This document shows, piece after piece, positions 1-5,574 of a DNA stretch of 5,574 nt; the first letter of the stretch is position 1, and each line of letters starts with the position of its first letter. Below the pieces are notes generated by a model. It did no database searches. It saw only the letters and a program-made list of their open reading frames with translations, and was not told the DNA's origin. Made by a program: the position numbers and the translations under genes. Source of the stretch: Anaerozeibacter quisquiliarum (lineage in GTDB: Bacteria; Bacillota; Clostridia; Christensenellales; Aristaeellaceae); the NCBI GenBank assembly GCA_051162045.1, contig JBISDI010000068.1; one strand, written 5' to 3'.

Positions 1-23
1 CGACTCTTCCCGGTCGCCGGTGC

Positions 24-377
24 TTATTCCTGAATGACCACCGTCGTACCGTCCGTCACGTGTTCGTACATCCACTGCGCGTCGCTTACGGCCAGGCGGA
101 TGCAGCCGTGCGTGGCGCGCTTTCCGAGCGCCGCCACCGAAGCGTCGGTGGGCTGTCCGCCTTTCTTGCGGGTCAGCACCGAGTGGAACATGACGTTGCC
201 GGTATTGTCGATATGGATTGCGTACTGCGCCCAGACGCCAAAGTCCTTGAAGTAGTGCCACTGCGCGCCCCGGCGCACCGTTTCATCAAAGACACCGGTG
301 GGCGTGGGCGTTCTGTCCGCGCCGGTCGAGCACTTGAATTCCTTGGCCAGCTTTGAATAATCCCGGGTTCGCTCGTC
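24..377 (-). CDS. L,D-transpeptidase (YkuD) catalytic domain, cut off from the upstream M56 gene by an in-frame TAG
   Basis: This stretch encodes most of a YkuD-type L,D-transpeptidase domain, the cysteine enzyme family that forms 3-3 crosslinks or attaches proteins to peptidoglycan outside the membrane. Reading on in the frame of the M56 gene gives CSTGADRTPTPTGVF, then WHYFKDFGVWAQYA, MFHSV and finally ATHGCIRL. The MFHS histidine (codon 963 of the joined frame), the second histidine (988) and the nucleophile Cys (990; TGC at 102-104) form the usual HxnHGC site, so nothing catalytic is missing. The first strand of the domain (YKIRVDLSEQRVYAHQ) lies before the TAG. No ATG or convincing ribosome binding site exists in this segment. 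The only plausible internal start is GTG at 276-278, which would omit the STG..TPTG strands and give an incomplete 84-residue fold. I therefore read it as the C-terminal part of the M56 fusion, either a broken gene or a product of read-through. It ends in TAA. Confidence 0.8.
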   Translation of the reverse strand, partial: DERTRDYSKLAKEFKCSTGADRTPTPTGVFDETVRRGAQWHYFKDFGVWAQYAIHIDNTGNVMFHSVLTRKKGGQPTDASVAALGKRATHGCIRLAVSDAQWMYEHVTDGTTVVIQE

Positions 378-380
378 CTA
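378..380 (-). other. In-frame amber (TAG) codon interrupting an M56-YkuD fusion
   Basis: The TAG falls after QRVYAHQ and before DERTRDYSKLAKEFK. Frame is unchanged on both sides (start 3071, final TAA at 24-26; 1016 codons including TAG and TAA). The TAG sits in the loop between the first two strands of the YkuD fold, where a charged or polar residue would be expected; one base change from CAG, AAG or GAG would create it. No stimulatory read-through sequence such as CARYYA follows (next bases GACGAG). The ugd gene in this window uses TAG as a true stop, so global TAG reassignment is unlikely. Confidence 0.9.
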
Positions 381-3071
381 CTGATGGGCGTACACCCGCT
401 GCTCAGAGAGGTCCACCCTGATCTTGTAGTCGTGCGGCGGCTGGTCGGTTTTCGCCGCATTGTCGCCCGCCGAGGCAGGCGAAGCGGTGTATCGCGCGCC
501 TTTGGCGGCGAAGAGGGGGACGGTTGAGGATTGGAAGATCAGCAGATCGGTGTCTTCCATGGTGAAGCGCGCGATGACGTCACCGTCTTTCAGGCCATAA
601 CCGTAGGTGTCCCCCGCTTCGGGTGCAATCGCCGCGCAAATCAACAACTCGCCGTTTTCGATGGAGTAGACGCATTTTGGCGGGACGTAGCTGCTGATCG
701 GCGGGATGGCGAGCACGGCGCTGCCGTCGGGGTGCAGCGTCACGGACAGCAGGCGCGCGTATTGATCCTTTTCGGTCGGGTTTTCCAAGCTGTAGGTGCG
801 CCCCGTCACTAGTTCCGCGCGCGCCTGTTCATCCGAGACTTGGAACGTTTCCGCTTCCGGCTCCAGGTGTTCGCGCAGCTTCTCAATTTTAACCTGCTCC
901 CGGGGGATTGAGATCGATATCCGGTCGTCGCTGAATTGCGCCGCGACGCGCGCCAGATGCGCGTACACCGCTTCGTCGTCCATGGATGTCAAATCCGGGA
1001 CGTCCTGTTTCAATACATGATCGATGATCCCGTCCGTCACAGCGCCCAAGGCGCGGTCGCGTTCCCCGACGGTTACCTTGGTCTTGTCCGGGATGTGGTA
1101 GCCGCCTCGATAGGATAGATTCCACCATGACGAGGGCTCGACAGCCACGCCGAAACCGCCCACAAACTCGACGTCCAGCTCCGGCTCGCCCGTGCGAAGG
1201 CTGCGGATCATCGCCGCGTTTTCGTCGCCCGAATAGCGCACCGTCCGCCGCACGAACGCCCGCTCGTCCGGCGACAGCGTAACGCCTGCATCGCCGTAGG
1301 CGGAATCCGCCGTAATCCGCTCCATGCGGTTAAAATCCCCGTTCGCCCATTCGAGCAGATCGGCGTTGAAATCGGCCAGCGTCCGGTCGGAATAATCCGC
1401 CGCCATGAGCGTCAAGAGCGCGCGGTAATCGGCTTCGGTGGCGCGTGGGAGACGGCGCGCTTCGCGCTCGCTGCCGGATTGGACAGCCTCCGACGGTTCG
1501 CCCCCGGTCAGTGGGAAGAAGAAGAAGGGCTCCTCGATGCGAATCGACAGCGCGTCGCCGCTCCACTTCGCCGTCAAGCGGGCGATTTCTGAATCGATGG
1601 CCTGATTCGCGCCCGGTCCATCCCGCAACTGAGCTTCCGAAAGCCCATTGACGAATGCTTCGACGTCGGCCATGAAGCCCTTTTTCGCCTCGCCATACGC
1701 CCGGACGGTGAGCTTGGCCGCGTCGGCAATCTCGATTTGACCGCTGTATTCCAGGCGCGCGTCGTCGGCGCCGTCAAAATGGCGCGGGACGCTCGCGCGG
1801 AAGAAGATGCTCGACCTGACCGGGGACGTGAGGGGCTTCAGTTCATCGAAGATGAAGCGCGCGATGTCGTTTGTGTCGCTCATATCCCGCAACTGTTCAT
1901 CCTCACAAAACCGCTCGAGCAGCGCCGGATATTCCGGCGTGTCGGTCGCCACCCAGACCCTTTCGCGGAATTGCGCGACGCTCATGTCCTCGTAGCCGTC
2001 AAACCGCAGGGCCAGCAGCTTGTCATACTCCCGCTGCGTAAACGCTGTGCCGGGTATCGACGTGGGCGCAGCCTCCGCCGGGGCAAGCGTCGCTCCGGTG
2101 AGTAGCATGGCGGCCAGAACGACGCACAGCAGCAGCGCTCCGGTCCGCTTGTGCGTGTTGTCCAACAAAAACGCGATGCGATGTTTCATGGCTCTTTTCC
2201 CTCCATAAAAGTTGGTCGACAGCACGGTTTGGGGCGCGCTCGCGTGGCGCACGAGCTTAAGGATCGTCTCGCCGTATTGCCGGCGCGCCCCGGCGTCCGC
2301 GTCCCGCAGCACCCGCGCGTCGCAGGCGGCCTCGCAGGCCAGCTGCGACGCGCGCGCCATCAGGTAGACGGCGGGGTTGAACCAGTGCAGCACGGTGGCC
2401 GCGAGGATCAAGGCCTTGCCGAGCAGGTCGTGGTGCTTTACATGGATCAACTCGTGTTGAAGAATCCGCGCCCACTCGTCCACAGATAGGGAAATCGGCG
2501 GCAGCAGGATGACCGGGTGCAGTAGTCCCACCAGCATCGGGCTTGAAATGCCGGGACAGGTTTTTAAACCCACCGATTGCCGAATGCCCAATCTATCCTT
2601 CAGTCGATCCAACAGGTTGAGCATCTCAGGCGCGGTCACAGCCTCGCCCCAACGCCGCACGATGCGCAAAAACCGCAGATGCCGGACCGCGTGGAAACCC
2701 AGCATGAAGGCAGCGCCCGCCAGATAGATGGTTGGGGCAACGACCCATGCGGGGATGTGTGGCAGGGTGCCGGGCGCGGTGCCGTGGGTGACCGTCAACG
2801 CCTCCGGGGAGATCTTGGGCGCCGGTTCGGCCGCGGTATCGCGTGCCGCCGGGGCGACCGCCATCTGCGCGGCGGGCGCGGGCAGCAAGGGCAGTTCTAG
2901 TGCCGGGCGAAGCGGACACAGATAGCCCAGCGCGATCGCCAGCCAGATCAGGTGGCGCCACCGGGGCGCGTAGCGCTTCGCAAGCATGGGCGACAGGGCC
3001 GCGTACAAAAGCGTCATCACGCACATCGTCACAGAGCATTTCACGAGCGCCGAGAACGCCGCCTCCATCAT
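378..3071 (-). CDS. BlaR1-like M56 family membrane metallopeptidase with duplicated ectodomain, ending at the start of a YkuD domain
   Basis: Partner protease of the BlaI-type repressor; in this family, sensing outside the cell activates a cytoplasmic zinc protease that relieves repression. Of 897 residues, about 1-300 form the M56 part: hydrophobic segments near 8-27, 38-54, 110-128 and 219-238, the zinc motif HELIHVKHHD (206-215) and the downstream acidic motif CEAACD (Glu247 likely third ligand). A further membrane segment lies at about 311-330. The rest is probably extracytoplasmic: two diverged copies of one domain (about 342-516 and 544-726), a beta-rich segment (about 755-864), then the first YkuD strand (881-897). 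An in-frame TAG stops it there although the domain continues downstream. Start: ATG at 3069-3071 overlaps the repressor's TGA as ATGA, with AGGAGAGGAG just upstream (ATG at 3066-3068 is the alternative). The overlap implies translational coupling. Family is certain; the ligand is unknown. Confidence 0.9.
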   Translation of the reverse strand: MMEAAFSALVKCSVTMCVMTLLYAALSPMLAKRYAPRWRHLIWLAIALGYLCPLRPALELPLLPAPAAQMAVAPAARDTAAEPAPKISPEALTVTHGTAPGTLPHIPAWVVAPTIYLAGAAFMLGFHAVRHLRFLRIVRRWGEAVTAPEMLNLLDRLKDRLGIRQSVGLKTCPGISSPMLVGLLHPVILLPPISLSVDEWARILQHELIHVKHHDLLGKALILAATVLHWFNPAVYLMARASQLACEAACDARVLRDADAGARRQYGETILKLVRHASAPQTVLSTNFYGGKRAMKHRIAFLLDNTHKRTGALLLCVVLAAMLLTGATLAPAEAAPTSIPGTAFTQREYDKLLALRFDGYEDMSVAQFRERVWVATDTPEYPALLERFCEDEQLRDMSDTNDIARFIFDELKPLTSPVRSSIFFRASVPRHFDGADDARLEYSGQIEIADAAKLTVRAYGEAKKGFMADVEAFVNGLSEAQLRDGPGANQAIDSEIARLTAKWSGDALSIRIEEPFFFFPLTGGEPSEAVQSGSEREARRLPRATEADYRALLTLMAADYSDRTLADFNADLLEWANGDFNRMERITADSAYGDAGVTLSPDERAFVRRTVRYSGDENAAMIRSLRTGEPELDVEFVGGFGVAVEPSSWWNLSYRGGYHIPDKTKVTVGERDRALGAVTDGIIDHVLKQDVPDLTSMDDEAVYAHLARVAAQFSDDRISISIPREQVKIEKLREHLEPEAETFQVSDEQARAELVTGRTYSLENPTEKDQYARLLSVTLHPDGSAVLAIPPISSYVPPKCVYSIENGELLICAAIAPEAGDTYGYGLKDGDVIARFTMEDTDLLIFQSSTVPLFAAKGARYTASPASAGDNAAKTDQPPHDYKIRVDLSEQRVYAHQ

Positions 3072-3448
3072 CGATCGCTCCTCTCCTTAAGCCATTGGGC
3101 CAGCTCGTCCAAATCGCCCTCGCGCAAGCCCTGCCCGTCGTACAGTGCCGCGACCAGGCTGGCAAACGAATTGCCGTGAAAGCGCGCCATGAAATCTCCG
3201 GTCTCAAACTTCAAATAATCCGCCCGGCCGATCAGCGGGAAATAGCTGCGCTCCTTGCCATGCTTCTCCGTCCGCAGGAACCCGCGCTCGACCAGCCGCG
3301 TGAGCAGCGTGAGCACCGTCTGCGCCTTCCATCCCTTCCTGCGCCCCAGCCGCTCCATGATCACCGCCGACGTAATCGGCGGCTCGCTCGCCCAGACCAC
3401 CTGCATTACATCAAACTCCGCATCGGGCAGTTTCCTGATCGCATCCAA
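3068..3448 (-). CDS. BlaI/MecI/CopY family transcriptional repressor
   Basis: A 126-residue winged-helix repressor, the usual length for the family. The N-terminal part (about 5-75) begins LPDAEFDVMQVVW and carries a recognition-helix region KAQTVLTLLTRLVERGFL (41-58), with the wing around KHGKERSYFPL. The C-terminal part (about 76-126, including SFASLVAALYD and LDELAQWLKE) is the dimerisation arm that the partner protease attacks in known BlaI and MecI. Start is TTG at 3446-3448, supported by AAGGAGGGG nine to ten bases upstream; no ATG fits. It is the first gene of an operon with the M56 protease (ATGA overlap), which is the classical regulator-sensor pairing. It very likely represses its own promoter through the repeats at 3469-3509. 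At residues 101-102, where BlaI and MecI carry the Asn-Phe cleavage bond, this protein has Ala-Leu. Confidence 0.93.
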   Translation of the reverse strand: MDAIRKLPDAEFDVMQVVWASEPPITSAVIMERLGRRKGWKAQTVLTLLTRLVERGFLRTEKHGKERSYFPLIGRADYLKFETGDFMARFHGNSFASLVAALYDGQGLREGDLDELAQWLKERSDR

Positions 3449-3468
3449 CGGGTGTCCCCTCCTTCAAT

Positions 3469-3487
3469 CGACATTCTACAGATGTCG
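3469..3487. promoter_or_regulatory. Inverted-repeat operator, probable repressor binding site (downstream copy)
   Basis: CGACAT (3469-3474) and ATGTCG (3482-3487) are perfect inverted arms around a 7-base centre. Within it, TACAGATGTC (3477-3486) matches the TACAnnTGTA core of BlaI/CopY-type operators in 7 of 8 fixed bases. It lies between the -10 box and the repressor's ribosome binding site. Assignment to the adjacent repressor is inference from position and family. Confidence 0.65.
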
Positions 3488-3495
3488 TTTTTTAT

Positions 3496-3509
3496 ATTCT
3501 ACAACCGTC
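3496..3509. promoter_or_regulatory. Second, weaker operator-like copy overlapping the -10 box
   Basis: ATTCTACAnnnGTC occurs here and again at 3473-3486, 23 bases apart, so both would face nearly the same side of the helix. This copy includes the -10 box (3496-3501) and degenerates in its right half (TACAACCGTC). The arms ACAACC (3502-3507) and GGTTGT (3516-3521) also form an inverted repeat reaching the -35 box. Confidence 0.45.
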
Positions 3510-3524
3510 TTGATTGGTTGTCAA
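3496..3524 (-). promoter_or_regulatory. Promoter of the repressor-M56 operon
   Basis: On the minus strand a perfect -35 TTGACA (3519-3524) is followed after exactly 17 bases by -10 TAGAAT (3496-3501). It lies immediately downstream of the ugd terminator and about 45 bases before the repressor's TTG start, so the operon has its own start independent of ugd. The -10 box is inside an operator-like repeat, so a bound repressor would block it. Confidence 0.85.
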
Positions 3525-3545
3525 GGGGTTTGGCGGAAAATGGTC

Positions 3546-3580
3546 AAAAAAAATCCCCCTCCGGAGAGGGGAAGGGGGAT
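3546..3580 (-). terminator. Intrinsic terminator of ugd
   Basis: On the minus strand ATCCCCCT pairs perfectly with AGGGGGAT (plus-strand arms 3573-3580 and 3553-3560), and a run of T follows directly (3546-3552). An inner alternative stem CCCCTC/GAGGGG also exists (3556-3561 with 3566-3571). It lies 8 bases beyond the ugd stop codon and just before the next operon's promoter. Confidence 0.88.
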
Positions 3581-3587
3581 GGGGTAT

Positions 3588-4889
3588 CTACCCCCGTCCG
3601 ATCGAGTGGTACTGGACGCCCGCCGCGCGCATTACCTTCGGGTCATGCATGTTGCGCCCGTCGTACAAAAGCGGCGTGCGCATCAGCCGCACGTAGGTCT
3701 CGGGTTCGATTTTCTTGATCTCCGGCCAGTCGGTGAACAAAAAGCATACGTTGGCCCCGGTCAGCGCCTGCTCCGCCGTCTCGCAGCGCTTGGCTTCCGG
3801 GAACATCGCCATAAACCGGCCCATGCCGGCCGGGTCGTAGGCGTACACCTCGGCGCCTTGCTCGAGCAGCAGCCGCACATTGTCGACCGAGGGCGCTTCG
3901 CGCAAATCGTCGGTGCCCGGCTTGAAGGTCACGCCCAGCACCGCCACCTTGAGCCCGGCGAAGGTGATTAGCCGGTCGGACGCCTTGCGGAACAGCGCGG
4001 TCTTCTGGCGCTGGTTGACCGCCACCGCCGCCTCCACCGTGGACAGCGCGTAGCCGTGCTTGCGCGCGAGGTAGGTCAGCGCCTTTGTGTCCTTGGGGAA
4101 ACAGCTACCGCCGTAGCCGATGCCGGCGCGCAGGAAGTTGCCGCCGATCCGCTCGTCGAACGACATGCCGTGCGCCACGTCCTCGACGTCCGCGCCCACC
4201 AGCTCGCACAGGTTGGCGATGTCGTTCATGTAGCTGATCTTGAGCGCCAGAAAGTCGTTGGCCGCATACTTAATCATCTCGGCCGAGCGGCGCTTGACCG
4301 ACACGATCGGCAGCCCGAACGGCTCGTAGATTTCGCGCAGCATTGTTTCCGCCGCCTCGCTTTCGGTGCCGATTACCACACGCCGGGCCTCGAGGGTGTC
4401 GTGCACCGCCGTGCCCTGCGCCAGAAATTCCGGGTTGCTCGCCACCTCGATCTTTACATCCCGCGCCAGGAAGTCGCGGATGAACTGCTCCACCTTGTCA
4501 TTCGTGCCCACCGGCACCGTGGATTTCACCACCACCAGGCAGTCGCGCGTAACGCTCTCGGCAATTTGGCGCGCCGCCGTCGCGATGTAGCTCAAGTTGG
4601 CCGAGCCGTCGGGCAGTTCGGGCGTGCCCACGCCGATGAAGATGGCCTCCGCACCTTCGTAGGCCGCGCGGTAGTCGGTGGTGAAGCGCAAGCGCCCCGA
4701 GGCGTTGCCCTGCCGGATCAGTTCTTCGAGCCCATCCTCATAGATGGGGGAAGTGCCGCCCTGCATCAGCCGGATCTTTTCCTCGTCCACGTCCACGCAG
4801 GTGACAAAGTGCCCCTTCGCGGCAAAGCACACGCCCGCAACCAACCCCACATAGCCGGTGCCCGCCACGGCGATCTTGTACGATCTCAC
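3588..4889 (-). CDS. ugd: UDP-glucose 6-dehydrogenase
   Basis: Cytoplasmic enzyme that oxidises UDP-glucose to UDP-glucuronate with two NAD+, supplying precursors for surface polysaccharides. The 433 residues match the usual bacterial length. The N-terminal Rossmann fold has AGTGYVG (9-15); then come GVGTPE (86-91), STVPVGT (123-129) and NPEFLAQGTAVHD (152-164). The central helix region has MIKYAAND (205-212), and the catalytic cysteine is Cys263 in GYGGSCFPKDTKAL. The C-terminal NAD-like domain contains LGVTFKPGTDDLREAPS (318-334). Start: GTG at 4887-4889, seven bases after AGGAGG; the frame is open 23 codons further upstream, but that stretch crosses the rpmB hairpin and lacks family similarity. 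It ends in TAG. Neighbours are rpmB upstream and a strong terminator downstream; no glycosyltransferase or polysaccharide gene is adjacent, so the end product is unknown. Related UDP-sugar dehydrogenases are possible but less likely. Confidence 0.95.
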   Translation of the reverse strand: MRSYKIAVAGTGYVGLVAGVCFAAKGHFVTCVDVDEEKIRLMQGGTSPIYEDGLEELIRQGNASGRLRFTTDYRAAYEGAEAIFIGVGTPELPDGSANLSYIATAARQIAESVTRDCLVVVKSTVPVGTNDKVEQFIRDFLARDVKIEVASNPEFLAQGTAVHDTLEARRVVIGTESEAAETMLREIYEPFGLPIVSVKRRSAEMIKYAANDFLALKISYMNDIANLCELVGADVEDVAHGMSFDERIGGNFLRAGIGYGGSCFPKDTKALTYLARKHGYALSTVEAAVAVNQRQKTALFRKASDRLITFAGLKVAVLGVTFKPGTDDLREAPSVDNVRLLLEQGAEVYAYDPAGMGRFMAMFPEAKRCETAEQALTGANVCFLFTDWPEIKKIEPETYVRLMRTPLLYDGRNMHDPKVMRAAGVQYHSIGRG

Positions 4890-4928
4890 GGATACGCCTC
4901 CTTCGTACTCTCTTATGAATTGATGCGC

Positions 4929-4954
4929 AAAAGGCCGTCGCTCGTCGCGACGGC
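4929..4954 (-). terminator. Hairpin with short T-run after rpmB: terminator or attenuator before ugd
   Basis: GCCGTCGC (minus strand, 4947-4954) pairs perfectly with GCGACGGC (4934-4941) around a 5-base loop, followed by CTTTTG. It lies 22 bases after the rpmB stop. The T-run is only four long, so termination may be partial. Only about 40 bases separate it from the ugd GTG and I see no promoter there. Confidence 0.65.
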
Positions 4955-4976
4955 ACATCTTGCATGGCTTTTCAAA

Positions 4977-5168
4977 TTAAACGGCGCGCTGCACCTTGTT
5001 GCTGCGCAGGCAACGCGTGCAAACGAACATCCGCATGGGCGCGCCGTTCACGACCACGCGCACGCGCTGCGTATTCGGCGCCCAGGTTCTGCGCATCTTG
5101 CGGTTGGAATGGCTCACATTGTTGCCCGACGACATGCCCTTGTGGCACACCTCGCAAAACTTGCCCAT
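4977..5168 (-). CDS. rpmB: Large ribosomal subunit protein bL28, zinc-binding form
   Basis: A 63-residue basic protein of the 50S subunit. It starts MGKFCEVCHKGMSSGNNVSH, continues through SNRKMRRTWAPNTQRVRV and ends VCTRCLRSNKV. The pairs C5/C8 and the CTRC near the end make the four-cysteine zinc ribbon of the C+ type of L28; many bacteria also have cysteine-free copies used under zinc shortage. Start is ATG at 5166-5168, seven bases after AAGGAGGT. A GTG three codons upstream overlaps the ribosome binding site and is rejected. Stop is TAA. It has its own promoter and a hairpin after it, as expected for a monocistronic gene, though some transcription may continue into ugd. Confidence 0.96.
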   Translation of the reverse strand: MGKFCEVCHKGMSSGNNVSHSNRKMRRTWAPNTQRVRVVVNGAPMRMFVCTRCLRSNKVQRAV

Positions 5169-5211
5169 CGACCACACCTCCTTCGGGCAAATATGGATTC
5201 AAAACGAATGT

Positions 5212-5240
5212 ATTATACCATTCTGAGCGCCCGAATGCAA
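5212..5240 (-). promoter_or_regulatory. rpmB promoter
   Basis: On the minus strand -35 TTGCAT (5235-5240), a 17-base spacer and a perfect -10 TATAAT (5212-5217), about 44 bases before the rpmB ATG. The gap to the ATG contains the AAGGAGGT ribosome binding site (about 5176-5183). Confidence 0.85.
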
Positions 5241-5299
5241 GCATCTGCGCGTGTAAAAGTTTTTGCCGAAATAAATTTGTGCCTTTAGTGGCAGCGCTA

Positions 5300-5328
5300 T
5301 TGCTTTTGCCTTGGGCGCGTGCTATAAT
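5300..5328 (+). promoter_or_regulatory. tRNA-Ser promoter
   Basis: A perfect -10 TATAAT (5323-5328) with the extended TGc element just before it, and a weak -35 TTGCTT (5300-5305) 17 bases upstream. Transcription would start near 5335, giving a leader of about 50 bases that includes a small GCGCC/GGCGC hairpin (5354-5368). It diverges from the rpmB promoter. Confidence 0.75.
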
Positions 5329-5386
5329 GTTCCGGCTGATGTTCTTCGCTCCCGCGCCCAATTGGCGCATGCGAACAACCTCATGG

Positions 5387-5479
5387 GGAGGAGTCGCCTA
5401 GCTTGGTCGAGGGCGCGCGACTGGAAATCGCGTAGACGCCAAAATCGTCTCGAGGGTTCGAATCCCTCCTCCTCCGCCA
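5387..5479 (+). tRNA. tRNA-Ser(GGA)
   Basis: A complete class II tRNA of 93 bases. The acceptor GGAGGAG (5387-5393) pairs with CTCCTCC (5469-5475), followed by G73 and an encoded CCA (5477-5479). The D stem is GCC/GGC with a GG-containing loop. The anticodon stem CGCGA/TCGCG encloses loop CTGGAAA, giving anticodon GGA (5423-5425), which reads UCC and UCU serine codons. The long variable arm AGACG/CGTCT (5434-5450) is diagnostic of Ser/Leu/Tyr types, and the T arm is GAGGG-TTCGAAT-CCCTC (5452-5468). All stems pair perfectly, so the gene looks functional. Confidence 0.97.
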
Positions 5480-5501
5480 AACCATAACGTCAGTTATGAT
5501 G

Positions 5502-5535
5502 AAAAAAGCTCATCACGAATTGTGGTGGGCTTTTT
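5502..5535 (+). terminator. Intrinsic terminator of tRNA-Ser
   Basis: GCTCATCAC (5508-5516) pairs with GTGGTGGGC (5522-5530) using two G-U pairs, loop GAATT, followed by TTTTT and preceded by six A that can extend the stem. It lies about 30 bases after the CCA end and closes the single-tRNA transcript. The remaining 39 bases to the window edge hold no recognisable feature. Confidence 0.85.
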
Positions 5536-5574
5536 CATATCTTGTAGAATGGGCGGAAGAAATCACCTAAATCA

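Noticed and set aside
378..380. TAG as a reassigned sense codon throughout the genome
   Set aside because: ugd ends in TAG at the expected family length, eight bases before its terminator. Reading through it would translate the terminator and the next operon's promoter.
278..380. Frameshift as the cause of the M56-YkuD split
   Set aside because: The M56 part and the YkuD remainder are in exactly the same frame (2793 bases between positions 3071 and 278, divisible by three); only a stop codon separates them.
1515..1526. Run of four GAA (minus strand TTC) repeats coding for four phenylalanines
   Set aside because: Too short to be taken as a slippage or phase-variation tract; the frame is intact on both sides.
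2626..3718. Long open frames of 291 codons (plus, 2843-3718) and 193 codons (minus, 2626-3207) over the repressor and the start of the M56 gene
   Set aside because: Both are Arg/Pro/Ala-rich shadows of the true frames and cross the ugd terminator, the operon promoter or gene boundaries; neither shows a recognisable domain.
4056..5288. 410-codon open frame on the plus strand opposite ugd and rpmB
   Set aside because: It is the antisense of two well-supported genes, has a His/Ala/Arg-rich low-complexity composition typical of antisense GC-rich frames, and has no ribosome binding site or family motif.
5541..5550. TTGTAGAAT near the right edge, resembling the -10 region of the repressor operon
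   Set aside because: No -35 box at a suitable distance, since that position falls in the tRNA terminator hairpin, and no gene is visible downstream within the window.

Overview
This is a GC-rich window whose protein genes all lie on the minus strand and read right to left, plus one tRNA gene on the plus strand at the right edge. The strong AGGAGG-type ribosome binding sites, sigma-A-like promoters, a BlaI-type repressor paired with an M56 (BlaR1-like) membrane peptidase, a zinc-ribbon form of ribosomal protein L28 and a CCA-encoding tRNA-Ser all fit a Gram-positive Bacillota, probably a high-GC clostridial lineage. No marker here fixes the genus.

Layout, right to left. A tRNA-Ser(GGA) gene (5387-5479) has its own promoter and terminator and points right. 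Divergent from it, rpmB (L28) is read leftward from a TTGCAT-N17-TATAAT promoter. A GC-rich hairpin with a short T-run follows rpmB. Then comes a 433-residue UDP-glucose 6-dehydrogenase (GTG start, 3588-4889), closed by a strong intrinsic terminator. Just beyond this terminator a separate, near-consensus promoter (TTGACA-N17-TAGAAT) with two operator-like repeats drives a two-gene operon. The first gene is a BlaI/MecI-family repressor (TTG start). The second, overlapping it by four bases, is a large M56 metallopeptidase.

The most interesting part is the M56 gene. It encodes a BlaR1-like membrane zinc protease (HELIH), a membrane anchor, a duplicated presumed extracytoplasmic domain, a beta-rich domain and then the first strands of an L,D-transpeptidase (YkuD) domain. 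An in-frame TAG at 378-380 cuts the reading frame there. The same frame continues without a shift for 117 more codons and contains the rest of the YkuD domain, including the full SxxxH/HGC-type catalytic site. If the TAG is a recent mutation, a sequence error or is read through, the product would be a 1015-codon fusion in which an L,D-transpeptidase domain takes the position that the penicillin-binding sensor domain holds in BlaR1. That suggests, by inference, a repressor/protease circuit sensing beta-lactams or peptidoglycan fragments through an L,D-transpeptidase fold.

The rpmB, ugd and tRNA genes look ordinary. No mobile element, CRISPR array or RNA gene other than the tRNA was seen. No stretch over 300 bases lacks a gene. 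The longest gap is the 218-base divergent region between rpmB and the tRNA, which holds the two promoters.
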